From Pacificitalea manganoxidans (GTDB taxonomy: Bacteria > Pseudomonadota > Alphaproteobacteria > Rhodobacterales > Rhodobacteraceae), in contig NZ_CP021404.1 in NCBI RefSeq assembly GCF_002504165.1, forward strand, positions 2,356,001-2,420,000: a DNA stretch of 64,000 nucleotides. The letters are read 5' to 3'. Positions 24,574 to 33,913 of the stretch are shown in pieces. Position numbers and translations under genes: made by a program. Each line of letters begins with the position of its first letter. The stretch's first letter is position 1. The notes beneath the pieces are model-generated. The model saw only the letters and a program-made list of their open reading frames with translations. It had not been told where the DNA came from and did no database searches.

Positions 24574-26817
24574 ATGCCGGATCTGCTGATCGAACTCTTC
24601 TCCGAAGAAATCCCCGCCCGCATGCAGGGGCGCGCTGCCTCCGACCTCAAGAAGCTGATGACCGATGGGCTTGTCGAGGCCGGGCTGACCTATGCCTCGG
24701 CGGCGGCGTTTTCGACCCCGCGGCGGCTGGTTCTGACCGTCGAAGGGCTGCTGGCCGAAAGCCCGACCTTGCGCGAAGAGCGCAAGGGTCCGCGCGTCGA
24801 TGCCCCGGAAAAGGCGCTGGAAGGCTTTCTGCGCGCCACCGGTCTGACCCGCGATCAGTTGGAACCCCGCGACGACAAAAAGGGTCAGGTCTGGTTCGCG
24901 ACGCTGGAAAAGCCGGGCCGCGCGGCGGATGTGATCGTGGCCGAAGTGCTGGAACGCACGGTGCGCAATTTCCCCTGGCCGAAATCCATGCGCTGGGGCG
25001 CGGGCAGCCTGCGCTGGGTGCGGCCGCTGCATTCGATCCTGTGCATCCTCGTGACCGAGGCGGGCGCCGAAACCGTGCCGCTGGAGATCGACGGCATCAC
25101 CGCAGGCAACACCACCCGCGGGCACCGCTTCATGGCGCCGGGCGCGGAGATCGCGGTGCAGTCCTTTGACGACTATGCCGCCAAGCTGAAACGCGCGCAT
25201 GTGGTGCTGGACCCCGCCGAGCGGGCCGATCACATCTGGAACGACGCGACCAATACCGCCTTTGCGCAGGGGCTGGAGGTTGTCGAAGACGCCAGTCTGC
25301 TGACCGAGGTTGCCGGGCTTGTCGAATGGCCCGTGGTGCTGATGGGCGCGATTGGGGCAGATTTTCTCGACCTACCGCCGGAGGTTCTGCAAACCTCGAT
25401 GAAGGAACATCAGAAGTTCTTCTCCGTGCGCAATCCGAAGACCGGGCGGATCGAGAAATTCGTGACCGTCGCCAATGTCGAAACCGCCGATCAGGGGGCC
25501 ACGATCCTTGCCGGCAACCAAAAGGTGCTGTCGGCGCGGCTGTCGGATGCGAAATTCTTCTGGGAGAACGACCTGCGCGTGGCCAAGGCGGGGATGGACC
25601 CGTGGACCGACGCGCTGGACAACGTGACCTTCCATAACAAGCTGGGCACGCAGGCGGAGCGGATCAGCCGTATCGCCGCGCTGGCGCGGGCCTTTGCGCC
25701 GCGGGTCGGGGCCGATCCCGATCTGGCCGAAGAGGCCGCACGCATCGCCAAGGCCGACCTGTCGTCGGAAATGGTCTACGAATTCCCGGAATTGCAGGGG
25801 CTGATGGGCCGCTACTATGCCGAAGCGGCGGGCCGCGATGCGGCGGTGGCGGCAGCGGCGGAAGAGCATTACCGCCCGCTGGGCCCGTCGGACGCGGTGC
25901 CGGACGCGCCGGTTTCGGTCGCGGTGGCGCTGGCCGACAAGCTCGATACGCTGGCTGGGTTCTGGGCCATCGACGAAAAACCTACCGGCTCGAAAGACCC
26001 CTATGCGCTGCGCCGTGCGGCGTTGGGCGTGATCCGCATTGTGCTGAGTAACGACCTGCGCATCCAGTTGTCGGATTTCATTCTGCGCGGATTGTTCCAA
26101 GTCTTCCTGAAGCTGCAAAAGGCCGAGGGCGGCAGCGACCTGCGCCGGGATTACGCCGCCGCGTTCGACATTTCCGAAGACGATCTGCGGGATCTGGCGC
26201 TGGACGATCTGCAGGGGCGGATCGAGCCGGATGCAATCCGCGCGGGGATCGCCAACCTGAACGCCGATGCGGACGCAGACCTGAACACGCCCGAGCATCT
26301 GCTGGGCTTCATCCATGACCGGCTGAAGGTCTATCTGCGCGATCAGGGCATCCGCCACGACGTGATCGACGCCTGTCTGGCCCGCCCCGGTGCGGATGAC
26401 CTGACCCTGCTGGTCAAGCGGGCGACGGCGTTGCAAGCCTTCCTCGACACCGACGATGGCGAACCGCTGTTGCAGGGGTTCAAGCGGGCCAACAACATCC
26501 TGACGCAGGCCGAGGCGCGCGATGGCGTGGCCTATGAATTCGGGCCCGACCGCAAATATGCCTCCGACCCCGCCGAATTGGCGTTGTTCGATGCGCTGGA
26601 CGCCGCCGAGCCCCGGATCAGCGCCGCGCTCGCAGGGGAGGACTACGCCGCCGCGATGGGCGAGATGGCCGGGCTGCGCGCGCCCATCGACGCATTTTTC
26701 GAAGCCGTTCAGGTCAATGCCGAAGAGCAGATCACCCGGCGCAACCGGCTGAATTTGCTACACCGCATCCGCGAAACCTGTATGACGGTGGCGGACCTGT
26801 CACGGCTCGATGGCTGA
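24574..26817 (+). CDS. glyS: Glycyl-tRNA synthetase beta subunit
   Basis: A 747-residue subunit of the alpha2-beta2 glycyl-tRNA synthetase, which charges tRNA-Gly. The start MPDLLIELFSEEIPARMQ is diagnostic of GlyS, and FSTPRRLVLTVEGL, FENDL-like FFWENDLRVAKAG and LADKLDTLAGFW are conserved interior blocks. The C-terminal anticodon-binding region ends with NLLHRIRETCMTVADLSRLDG. Length is normal. The catalytic alpha subunit GlyQ must be encoded elsewhere. The PPDK-like gene follows 73 bases downstream on the same strand. Confidence 0.96.
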   Translation: MPDLLIELFSEEIPARMQGRAASDLKKLMTDGLVEAGLTYASAAAFSTPRRLVLTVEGLLAESPTLREERKGPRVDAPEKALEGFLRATGLTRDQLEPRDDKKGQVWFATLEKPGRAADVIVAEVLERTVRNFPWPKSMRWGAGSLRWVRPLHSILCILVTEAGAETVPLEIDGITAGNTTRGHRFMAPGAEIAVQSFDDYAAKLKRAHVVLDPAERADHIWNDATNTAFAQGLEVVEDASLLTEVAGLVEWPVVLMGAIGADFLDLPPEVLQTSMKEHQKFFSVRNPKTGRIEKFVTVANVETADQGATILAGNQKVLSARLSDAKFFWENDLRVAKAGMDPWTDALDNVTFHNKLGTQAERISRIAALARAFAPRVGADPDLAEEAARIAKADLSSEMVYEFPELQGLMGRYYAEAAGRDAAVAAAAEEHYRPLGPSDAVPDAPVSVAVALADKLDTLAGFWAIDEKPTGSKDPYALRRAALGVIRIVLSNDLRIQLSDFILRGLFQVFLKLQKAEGGSDLRRDYAAAFDISEDDLRDLALDDLQGRIEPDAIRAGIANLNADADADLNTPEHLLGFIHDRLKVYLRDQGIRHDVIDACLARPGADDLTLLVKRATALQAFLDTDDGEPLLQGFKRANNILTQAEARDGVAYEFGPDRKYASDPAELALFDALDAAEPRISAALAGEDYAAAMGEMAGLRAPIDAFFEAVQVNAEEQITRRNRLNLLHRIRETCMTVADLSRLDG

Positions 26818-26890
26818 TCTGCGACGATTGTCCCATTGATCCGCGCGAAGGAGGAGGCGTATCATCCCGGCACCTCATAATGGTGCTGCA

Positions 26891-29488
26891 GTGCAGAAAC
26901 ATAGCGACTTCAAAGACTTCGTCGAGATTACCCCGACAGCCAAGCTGGCGGTGGAGTCGCATGGCGGCCGCGCCAAATGCCTGCAGCGCCTGATCCGCAT
27001 CGACCTGCCCGTGCCGCGCACGGTGGCGTTGTCCTTCGACGCTGTGCACCGTATGGCCGACGGACATCTGCCTGATACCAAGGCAATTCTTGCCCGGTTC
27101 GATGCCGATCCGCTGCTTTCGGTGCGCCCCTCCTCGGAAGATCCGGACTGGGGCGGTCCGGGGGCTGTGCTCAATATCGGGATGAACGACGCCCGGCACG
27201 CGGCGCTGGCGGAGCGAATCGACCGGGCGCGGGCCAATGCGCTCTATCTGCGGTTTGTGCAGGGATACGCGATCAACGTCGCGCGGCTCGATCCCGACAT
27301 GTTCGTCGCGACAGAGGCCACGGATACCGCCCTGCGCGAAGCGCTCGACACCTATGAGATGGAAACCGAAGAGCCGTTCCCGCAGGATCCCGCGGTGCAG
27401 CTGGCCGAGGTTCTGCGCTCCATGGCGCGGGCGTGGCAGGGCACCTCTGCGCGGCTGCTGCGGCAGGCCCGTGGGGCGCCCGCCGATGCCGGGCTGGGAC
27501 TGGTGGTGCAGGAGATGGCGCTGGGGATCGGGCCGGGCGAAAGCGGCGCCGGGGTGATCCGGTGCCTCGACCCGATTACCGGCGCGCGGCAGGTCACCGG
27601 GCGCTATCTGCGTCAGTCGCTGTTCCGCGATGCGCTGCATGCGCAGGAATCGCTCTACCTTGCCGAAGATCCGCGCGGGCCGTCGCTGCAACAGGTCGCG
27701 CCTGCGGTGTTCGATGAACTGGACGCCGCCCTGCGCCTGTGCCGTCAGAAGCTCCGCGAGGAGATGGAGATCGAATTCGCGCTCTGCGAAGGCGCGTTGA
27801 AGGTGATCGACGCGGTGCGCGTGCCCCGCAGCACCCGCGCCAATGTCCGCGTCGTGGTGGCGCTGGCCGAGGATTCGGTGATTTCCCGCGAGGAAGCGGT
27901 GCTGCGCATTCACCCGATGGCCTTGGGCGAGTTGCTGCACCAGCAGGTCGATCCGACCGCGCCACGCGATGTGCTGGTGCGGGGCATCGCCGCCAGCCCC
28001 GGCGGCGCGTCGGGCAAGCTGGTCTTTTCCGCCGAAGCCGCTCAGGCCGCCGAGGCACAGGGCGAGCATTGCATCCTGATGCGCCGCGAAACTGCGCCCG
28101 AAGACATTCGCGGCATGCATGCGGCATCCGGCATCCTGACCGAACGTGGCGGTATGACCAGCCATGCGGCGGTGATCGCGCGCGGCTTAGGCGTGCCGTG
28201 CATCGTCGGGGCTTCGGGGGTGCGGCTGTCGGCCCGGCACCGGACGCTGACCCTGCGCGATGGCCGGGTGCTGCGCGAGGGCGATCTGGTGACGGTCGAC
28301 GGCTCCACCGGCGATCTGCTCGCCGGTGCCGCGCCGCTTTTGGAGCCCGCGCTGGACGAGGCGTTTCAAACGCTCATGACATGGGCCGACGAGGCGCGCG
28401 ACATTGGCGTGCGGGCCAATGCCGACACGCCTGCCGATGCCCGCACCGCGCGGATGTTCATGGCCGAGGGGATCGGGCTGTGCCGCACGGAGCATATGTT
28501 CTTTGACGGTGCACGCATGACCGTGATGCGCGAAATGATCTTTGCCGACAGCGCGGAGGACCGGCGCGAGGCCGTGGACCGCCTGCTGCCGATGCAGCGC
28601 GAGGATTTCGCGGCCCTGTTCGAGATCATGGCCAACCAGCCGGTCTGCATCCGCTTATTCGACCCGCCGCTGCACGAATTCCTGCCGACGGGCCGCGAAG
28701 GCATGCGCCAGATGGCCGAGGCGCTGGATCTGCCTCTATCGGACGTGGTGCGCCGGGTGGAGCAACTGACCGAGTTCAACCCCATGCTGGGGCTGCGCGG
28801 TGTCCGGCTGGGCGTCACATGGCCCGAGATCTACGAAATGCAGGCGCGCGCCATATTCGAAGCGACCGTGATTGCCTCGCGCCGGGGGGCGCCGGTGGTG
28901 CCGGAGGTGATGATCCCCCTCGTTTCGGCCAAGCGGGAGGTGGAGCTGATCCAGACCCGTGTGGATGCCGTCGCCGCCGCCGTGCGCAATGAGACGGGCG
29001 CGAACTTTGACTACCGGCTTGGCGTGATGGTGGAAACCCCGCGCGCCGCACTGCGAGCAGGCGAGATCGCCCACCACGCGGCGTTCCTCAGCTTTGGCAC
29101 CAATGACCTGACGCAGATGACCTACGGGCTGTCGCGCGACGATGCCGGGCGCTTCATGGGCACCTATGTGCAGCAGGGTGTCTACCCCGAAGACCCGTTC
29201 CATTCGCTGGATCAGGATGGCGTGGGCGAGTTGCTGATGATCGGCGCGGAACGTGGGCGCGAGGCATCGCCCGACATCACGATTTCGCTCTGCGGGGAGC
29301 ATGGCGGCGATCCGGAGACTATCGCATTTTGTCGCAGTGCCGGTTTCGACTATGTTTCTTGCTCGCCTTTCCGCGTGCCCACAGCGCGGCTGGCCGCAGC
29401 GCATCTGGCGCTGGCCGAGCGCACGGATCGCACCAGGTATTTGAATTGGCGCCGTTTTTTCATGGGCGGCAAACGCACCCGACGTTAG
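26891..29488 (+). CDS. Pyruvate, phosphate dikinase-like PEP-utilising enzyme
   Basis: An 865-residue protein with the PPDK layout. An N-terminal nucleotide-binding part carries LLSVRPSSEDPDWGGPGAVLNIGMND (residues 75-100). A mobile phosphohistidine domain has GGMTSHAAVIARGLG with His425. The C-terminal PEP/pyruvate TIM barrel includes FGTNDLTQMTYGLSRDD and CGEHGGDP. True PPDK interconverts pyruvate and PEP. This form has a shortened, divergent N-terminus and an altered loop where classical PPDK reads SVRSGARVSMPGMM, so activity is uncertain. The start is GTG at 26891. It probably forms an operon with glyS. Confidence 0.85.
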   Translation: MQKHSDFKDFVEITPTAKLAVESHGGRAKCLQRLIRIDLPVPRTVALSFDAVHRMADGHLPDTKAILARFDADPLLSVRPSSEDPDWGGPGAVLNIGMNDARHAALAERIDRARANALYLRFVQGYAINVARLDPDMFVATEATDTALREALDTYEMETEEPFPQDPAVQLAEVLRSMARAWQGTSARLLRQARGAPADAGLGLVVQEMALGIGPGESGAGVIRCLDPITGARQVTGRYLRQSLFRDALHAQESLYLAEDPRGPSLQQVAPAVFDELDAALRLCRQKLREEMEIEFALCEGALKVIDAVRVPRSTRANVRVVVALAEDSVISREEAVLRIHPMALGELLHQQVDPTAPRDVLVRGIAASPGGASGKLVFSAEAAQAAEAQGEHCILMRRETAPEDIRGMHAASGILTERGGMTSHAAVIARGLGVPCIVGASGVRLSARHRTLTLRDGRVLREGDLVTVDGSTGDLLAGAAPLLEPALDEAFQTLMTWADEARDIGVRANADTPADARTARMFMAEGIGLCRTEHMFFDGARMTVMREMIFADSAEDRREAVDRLLPMQREDFAALFEIMANQPVCIRLFDPPLHEFLPTGREGMRQMAEALDLPLSDVVRRVEQLTEFNPMLGLRGVRLGVTWPEIYEMQARAIFEATVIASRRGAPVVPEVMIPLVSAKREVELIQTRVDAVAAAVRNETGANFDYRLGVMVETPRAALRAGEIAHHAAFLSFGTNDLTQMTYGLSRDDAGRFMGTYVQQGVYPEDPFHSLDQDGVGELLMIGAERGREASPDITISLCGEHGGDPETIAFCRSAGFDYVSCSPFRVPTARLAAAHLALAERTDRTRYLNWRRFFMGGKRTRR

Positions 29489-29650
29489 GCGTGCGGCGCG
29501 TCTTGCGCAGAAATGAACAAAAATTAACCATTTTAGAAACGTGTTTGCCCTGATCGGCCCCACGCCCTATGTCATGCGCTGATCTGTTCGACACACCGGA
29601 CCCAGACCCTGAAGCCCGAATAACGGGCGCTGCCTAGTGAATGGGGGACC

Positions 29651-30523
29651 ATGCGATTACCGATTCTGGCCTTGGCCAGTGCAGTCACCTGCGCTGCCTT
29701 TACTGTTGCCGCCGCCCCTGTTTTTGCCGACACCACGCTCAGCACCAAATCCTCCCCGGCCCTGCCCACTGACGGCACGACCGCCGCTGCGCTGCCGGAA
29801 CCTGCCCCGCGCAAACCTGTCGCGATCGTGGTTCCCGAGGCCGAGCCCGCAGCCCAGGACGACATCAACGCCGCCCTGCCGGTGGCCCCGCCGCGCCCCT
29901 CTGACACCGATGCCGAGCCTGACGAAGCCGTCGCGGCCCTGTCGACGCTGCTGCTCAACGCCCGTCTGACCGAATTGCTGGGTCAGGACCGCGCTGCATT
30001 TCAAGCCGTCAGCGGCACCCGCCTGCGCAAACTGACCGAACCGCCGCTGAGCCGCGAAGCCCGTGCCAAGCTGGTGCCGATCACCTATTCACAGGCTTGG
30101 CTGCGCGAACAGCCTGGCGGCACCGGCGGCGCGGCGTGGGAATGTCTGACGCAGGCGTTGTATTTCGAGGCGCGCGGCGAAAGCGTGAAGGGTCAGTTCG
30201 CGGTGGCAGAAGTGATCCTGAACCGCGTTGGTTCCGCCCTCTATCCCAACACCGTTTGTGATGTGGTCAATCAGGGCACCGGCAAACTGTATCAGTGCCA
30301 GTTCACCTTTACCTGCGACGGGGCCGCCGAGACAGTGCACGAGCCGCGCGCATGGACCCGCGCCGGTAAGATCGCGCGCCTGATGCTGGACGGCGCGCCA
30401 CGCACGCTGACCGCGGGCGCGACGCATTACCATACCAATGCCGTGTCGCCGTCATGGGCCCAGAAATTCGCCCGCACGACGCAGATCGGTGTGCATCTGT
30501 TCTACCGGCACCCGCGCTCCTGA
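29651..30523 (+). CDS. Periplasmic cell-wall hydrolase (SleB/CwlJ-like)
   Basis: A 290-residue exported protein. Residues 1-26 form a signal peptide ending AAPVFADTT. A Pro/Ala-rich linker to about residue 160 follows. The C-terminal Hydrolase_2 domain has the signature ECLTQALYFEARGESVKGQFAVAEVILNRV, with the active-type Glu, and ends in ATHYHTNAVSPSWAQK. Members cleave peptidoglycan in spore cortex or vegetative walls; in non-spore-formers they probably act in wall turnover. GGGGGACC precedes the start. Single gene, convergent with the opg operon. Confidence 0.9.
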   Translation: MRLPILALASAVTCAAFTVAAAPVFADTTLSTKSSPALPTDGTTAAALPEPAPRKPVAIVVPEAEPAAQDDINAALPVAPPRPSDTDAEPDEAVAALSTLLLNARLTELLGQDRAAFQAVSGTRLRKLTEPPLSREARAKLVPITYSQAWLREQPGGTGGAAWECLTQALYFEARGESVKGQFAVAEVILNRVGSALYPNTVCDVVNQGTGKLYQCQFTFTCDGAAETVHEPRAWTRAGKIARLMLDGAPRTLTAGATHYHTNAVSPSWAQKFARTTQIGVHLFYRHPRS

Positions 30524-30540
30524 TCGCGCGTCGGCGGCTG

Positions 30541-31827
30541 TCAGGCCGCCGCGCGGACCGGCGCCTGTTTGTTGCGGGCCACCCACCAGAACGCGCCGGC
30601 GATGGCGAATTGCGCCGCCAAACCGCCCCCGATCACTGCCAGATCCAGCCCGAGGCCTTGGGGCAGGTCGGATTTCTTGATCGCTTGCCCCAAGATCGAC
30701 AGCACCGAGCCCGTCGCAAAGACCGGCAGCCCGAACCGCCCCAAGAGCGCGATGGGTGCTGCTGCATGGGCGCGCGCGACGCGCAGCATCACCGGCAGGC
30801 AGGAGATCACATAAAACAGCGCCAAGGCGTGCAGCAGGCGCGGCGCGGCCAGATAGGTCTTGTCGAAATTGGTGATGTAGAAGGGCGCGCCATGCGCCCC
30901 GAGCCACGCCAGACCAGCGCGCCCCGCATCCCGCACGAGGTCGATCTTCATCCACGCCAGCGCGCCGAGCAGCATCGCGACCGAGGCCCAGAAGAGCCAC
31001 GCGCGATAGGCGACGAACCGGCGGCCCTCTTTCAGCGCCATGCCGGTCAGCAGCCCCACCACGAACACCAGTTGCCATGCGACCGGGTTGAAAAACCAGC
31101 CGCCCGGATTGGGGTGGTTGGGTAGGTTCAGGCGAAACTGACCCGCCAGCACCCACAGCACCACCGAAGCCGCCATCAGCCCAATGGGCGACCGCCGCCC
31201 CAGCGCGATCAGCAGCGGCGCGGAAAAGATCAGCACCGCATACATCGGCAGGATGTTGAAATAGCCCAGCTGATGGCCGAGCGAGGGTATCCCCACCAAC
31301 ACGCCCAGCGGATCCTCGAACAGGACGCGCAGGTTGTTGATGCGCACCATCTCGATCACGCCAAAGCGGTCGGCGGCGTAGGCAGAGATCCCGATCGCCA
31401 TCATCGTGGTGACCACATGCACCATGTAAAGCGTCCACGCCCGGTGCCAGATCCGCAGCACCGCCTGCCAGATCGGCACGATGCCCGACATCAGCCGCCC
31501 ATAGGCCAGCCCGGCAGCGATCCCGGACATGATGACGAAGCCTTCGGCCGCGTCGGAGAAGCCGAAATTGCGGTTGGTGTAATCCTCGAACACAGTGCCG
31601 GGCACATGGTTAAGATAGATCATGATAAGCGCCAGACCGCGAAAGAAGTCCAGCCGCGCGTCACGGGGCGCCGCAGTCCCGCCCACGGCAAGCGACGCGG
31701 CGGGCGCAGTTTCGCCCGTATCCACGCGCGGCGCGGCAGCGCCGAGCGCCGCAGGCGTCACCGCAATCCCGGCGCTTGCCGCCGCGCCAGCGCGGCGTTT
31801 GGTCGAAAACGGGGCAGGCTCACCCAT
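30541..31827 (-). CDS. opgC: OpgC: succinylation of periplasmic glucans
   Basis: A 428-residue membrane protein with about ten transmembrane helices and the OpgC acyltransferase signature DARLDFFRGLALIMIYLNH. In Rhodobacter sphaeroides OpgC adds succinyl groups to osmoregulated periplasmic glucans. Residues 1-50 are a cytoplasmic Ala-rich head. The start overlaps the end of opgH by eight bases, making it the last gene of opgG-opgI-opgH-opgC, the order described for R. sphaeroides. Confidence 0.92.
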   Translation of the reverse strand: MGEPAPFSTKRRAGAAASAGIAVTPAALGAAAPRVDTGETAPAASLAVGGTAAPRDARLDFFRGLALIMIYLNHVPGTVFEDYTNRNFGFSDAAEGFVIMSGIAAGLAYGRLMSGIVPIWQAVLRIWHRAWTLYMVHVVTTMMAIGISAYAADRFGVIEMVRINNLRVLFEDPLGVLVGIPSLGHQLGYFNILPMYAVLIFSAPLLIALGRRSPIGLMAASVVLWVLAGQFRLNLPNHPNPGGWFFNPVAWQLVFVVGLLTGMALKEGRRFVAYRAWLFWASVAMLLGALAWMKIDLVRDAGRAGLAWLGAHGAPFYITNFDKTYLAAPRLLHALALFYVISCLPVMLRVARAHAAAPIALLGRFGLPVFATGSVLSILGQAIKKSDLPQGLGLDLAVIGGGLAAQFAIAGAFWWVARNKQAPVRAAA

Positions 31828-33703
31828 GCAATGCGGCTTTCACGGTTGTGCGGGGGGCGGCCACGGGGGCCGGGCCCGGCTGGGGCAGATCATGGGAGGG
31901 CGCGGGCATGGCGGCTTCGGCCTGCCAACGGGCGCGGGTCAGACGATAGCGCGCCAGCACAGGCGGCACATGACGCTCCTGCGGCACCGTGAACACCGCC
32001 TTTCCGTGCCTGCGCGAGGTATAGGATACGATCGGCGCGGCCAGCAGCATTGGCCCGCCCACCGGCAACATCCACGGCAGCAGCTCCGCCGCCAGCAGAT
32101 AGGTGGCGATCAGCCCCCCTGCCCCGACCAGCGCGATCCACCAGCTTGCCGCCCATGCCGTGCGCAGCGGAACCGCGCCGTCACCACGCGCATTGGCGGG
32201 CCAGCCGCCATCGCGCCCGGTCAGCACTTGCAGCACGGAGCGGGTCGTGAACATGAGCATCACCGGCGCTATCACGGTCGACAGCGCCAATTCGGCGGTG
32301 GCGGAGGCAAAGCTGCGCCCGGTGCCGCCAAAGAGCCGAACGGCGCCGGTCCACCATGCCTTGAAGAAAATCGCGAGTTTCGGCAGCACCAGCAGCGCGC
32401 CGATGCCTACGGCAAGGCCAATTGCCTTTGCGGTCTCGTCCGAGGGGAACACCGGGAAAATCTGTCCGGCGGGGAAGTAATCCGGCCCGATCTGCCACAT
32501 CGCGGCGGGGACCGACACGATCAGCAGCCCCAGCCACAGCAGCGGCGAGATATAGGACAGGATCGCCTGCAAAAAGACGTAGCGCGACCAAAGCCGCATC
32601 CCCGGCGCCCCCAGCAGACGGACATATTGCAAATTGCCCTGACACCAGCGCCGGTCCCGCTGGGCAAATTCCACCATGTCTTCGGGGCCTTCCTCAAACG
32701 AGCCGCCCAGATCGGGGTCCAGCCGCACGGTCCAGCCCGCACGCGCCAGCAGCGCCGCTTCGACATAGTCATGGCTCATGATCGGCCCGCCAAAGGGCGG
32801 CTTGCCCGACAGTTGCGGCAGGCCGCAGGACCACGCGAACGCCTGCACCCGGATCAGGGCGTTATGGCCCCAGAACGGCCCGGTCGTGCCCTGCATCGCC
32901 GCCAAGCCGCGCGCAAAAATCGGGGAATAGAACGACGCCGCGAACTGCATCGCCCGGCCAAAGAGCGAGCGGGCGTTGACGATGCGGGGCAGCGTCTGCA
33001 GCAATCCCAGATCGGGCGCAGCTTCCATCCGGCGGATCATCTCGGCCAGCGTCGCGCCTTCCATCAGGCTGTCGGCATCGAGGATCAGCGCATAGTCGTA
33101 GCGCCCCCCGGAATTGCGGATGAACTCTTCGATATTGCCGGCTTTCTTGCCGGTATTCTCCGCGCGGCGACGGTAGAACATGCGCCCTGCGCCATCGCGT
33201 TCGGCCACCAGCCGGGCGAACCAGCGCGCTTCTTCGGCGGCGATGGCATCGGATCTGGTATCGGACAGCACGGCGATATCGACCTGCTCGGTCAGACCGG
33301 CCTCGGCCAAAGACACGTCCATCGCCGACACCCGCGCCAACACTGCGACCGGGTCCTCGTTATAGACCGGCATCAGGACGGCGGTGCGGCCCTTGATCGG
33401 CGCGCTGTCGGGCAGGCGCGGCACGGCAGGTTCGCGGTAGAACAGGCCTACGAAACTTTGGGTGGCCCCCCATGCCAGCCAGAAGGTCGTGACCCCGATC
33501 AGCACCGCGCGCACGACATCGAGCGCGTCGAAGCTAATCGACAACGCGTATTGTAGAAACAGGACGACCGCCTCCGCCGCCGCGGCAAAGGCCAGCGTCA
33601 GGGCAACAGCCCGCGCTGTGCGGGTGCCGCGCCGGGCCGCCGGGCGGGCGCGGGTCAAGAAGCGGTCATCGGGTCGGGGCGATACCGGGCCGGTCGGCGT
33701 CAT
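31820..33703 (-). CDS. opgH: Glucan glucosyltransferase OpgH (MdoH)
   Basis: A 627-residue inner-membrane glycosyltransferase family 2 enzyme that polymerises glucose from UDP-glucose and exports the chain to the periplasm. The catalytic domain carries VLMPVYNEDP, AVLSDTRSD, LILDADSLM (DxD-type) and the RRWCQGN motif of processive enzymes (QxxRW variant). About seven membrane helices flank it. Shorter than E. coli MdoH (about 850), chiefly at the N-terminus, as in R. sphaeroides. It starts seven bases after the opgI stop and overlaps opgC. Confidence 0.95.
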   Translation of the reverse strand: MTPTGPVSPRPDDRFLTRARPAARRGTRTARAVALTLAFAAAAEAVVLFLQYALSISFDALDVVRAVLIGVTTFWLAWGATQSFVGLFYREPAVPRLPDSAPIKGRTAVLMPVYNEDPVAVLARVSAMDVSLAEAGLTEQVDIAVLSDTRSDAIAAEEARWFARLVAERDGAGRMFYRRRAENTGKKAGNIEEFIRNSGGRYDYALILDADSLMEGATLAEMIRRMEAAPDLGLLQTLPRIVNARSLFGRAMQFAASFYSPIFARGLAAMQGTTGPFWGHNALIRVQAFAWSCGLPQLSGKPPFGGPIMSHDYVEAALLARAGWTVRLDPDLGGSFEEGPEDMVEFAQRDRRWCQGNLQYVRLLGAPGMRLWSRYVFLQAILSYISPLLWLGLLIVSVPAAMWQIGPDYFPAGQIFPVFPSDETAKAIGLAVGIGALLVLPKLAIFFKAWWTGAVRLFGGTGRSFASATAELALSTVIAPVMLMFTTRSVLQVLTGRDGGWPANARGDGAVPLRTAWAASWWIALVGAGGLIATYLLAAELLPWMLPVGGPMLLAAPIVSYTSRRHGKAVFTVPQERHVPPVLARYRLTRARWQAEAAMPAPSHDLPQPGPAPVAAPRTTVKAALHG

Positions 33704-33709
33704 CGGAAC

Positions 33710-33913
33710 TTAGCGCAGGCGCAGCACGGGCGAGGCCAGCCGCATCAGCCGTGCCATGCGCAGCGGCATCAGACGGGGCAGAAGGCGCGGCAGTGCGGCG
33801 CGCCGGGTCGGCTGCCGTTCCAGCACCTGCTGCGGCATCTCAAGAGGCGCGGCAGGCGGCGCGTAGGCCAGCATCGTTGCGCGCGCGTGTGTCGGGTCGG
33901 CGTGAAATGTCAT
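33710..33913 (-). CDS. opgI: OpgI-like small protein of the glucan operon
   Basis: A 67-residue, strongly basic protein rich in Arg, Leu, Pro and Met, starting MTFHADPTHARATML. The ATG overlaps the opgG stop as ATGA with AAGG just upstream, and the stop is seven bases before opgH, so translation is very plausible. R. sphaeroides has a small gene, opgI, at exactly this position in opgGIH. The assignment rests on position and size; I could not align the proteins. Its C-terminal half (PRLLPRLMPLRMARLMRL) may form an amphipathic helix on the membrane. Confidence 0.7.
   Translation of the reverse strand: MTFHADPTHARATMLAYAPPAAPLEMPQQVLERQPTRRAALPRLLPRLMPLRMARLMRLASPVLRLR

Noticed and set aside
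31622-33556. 644-codon plus-strand frame opposite opgC and opgH
   Set aside because: Antisense of the glucan operon; composition is Arg/Gln/His-rich without motifs.
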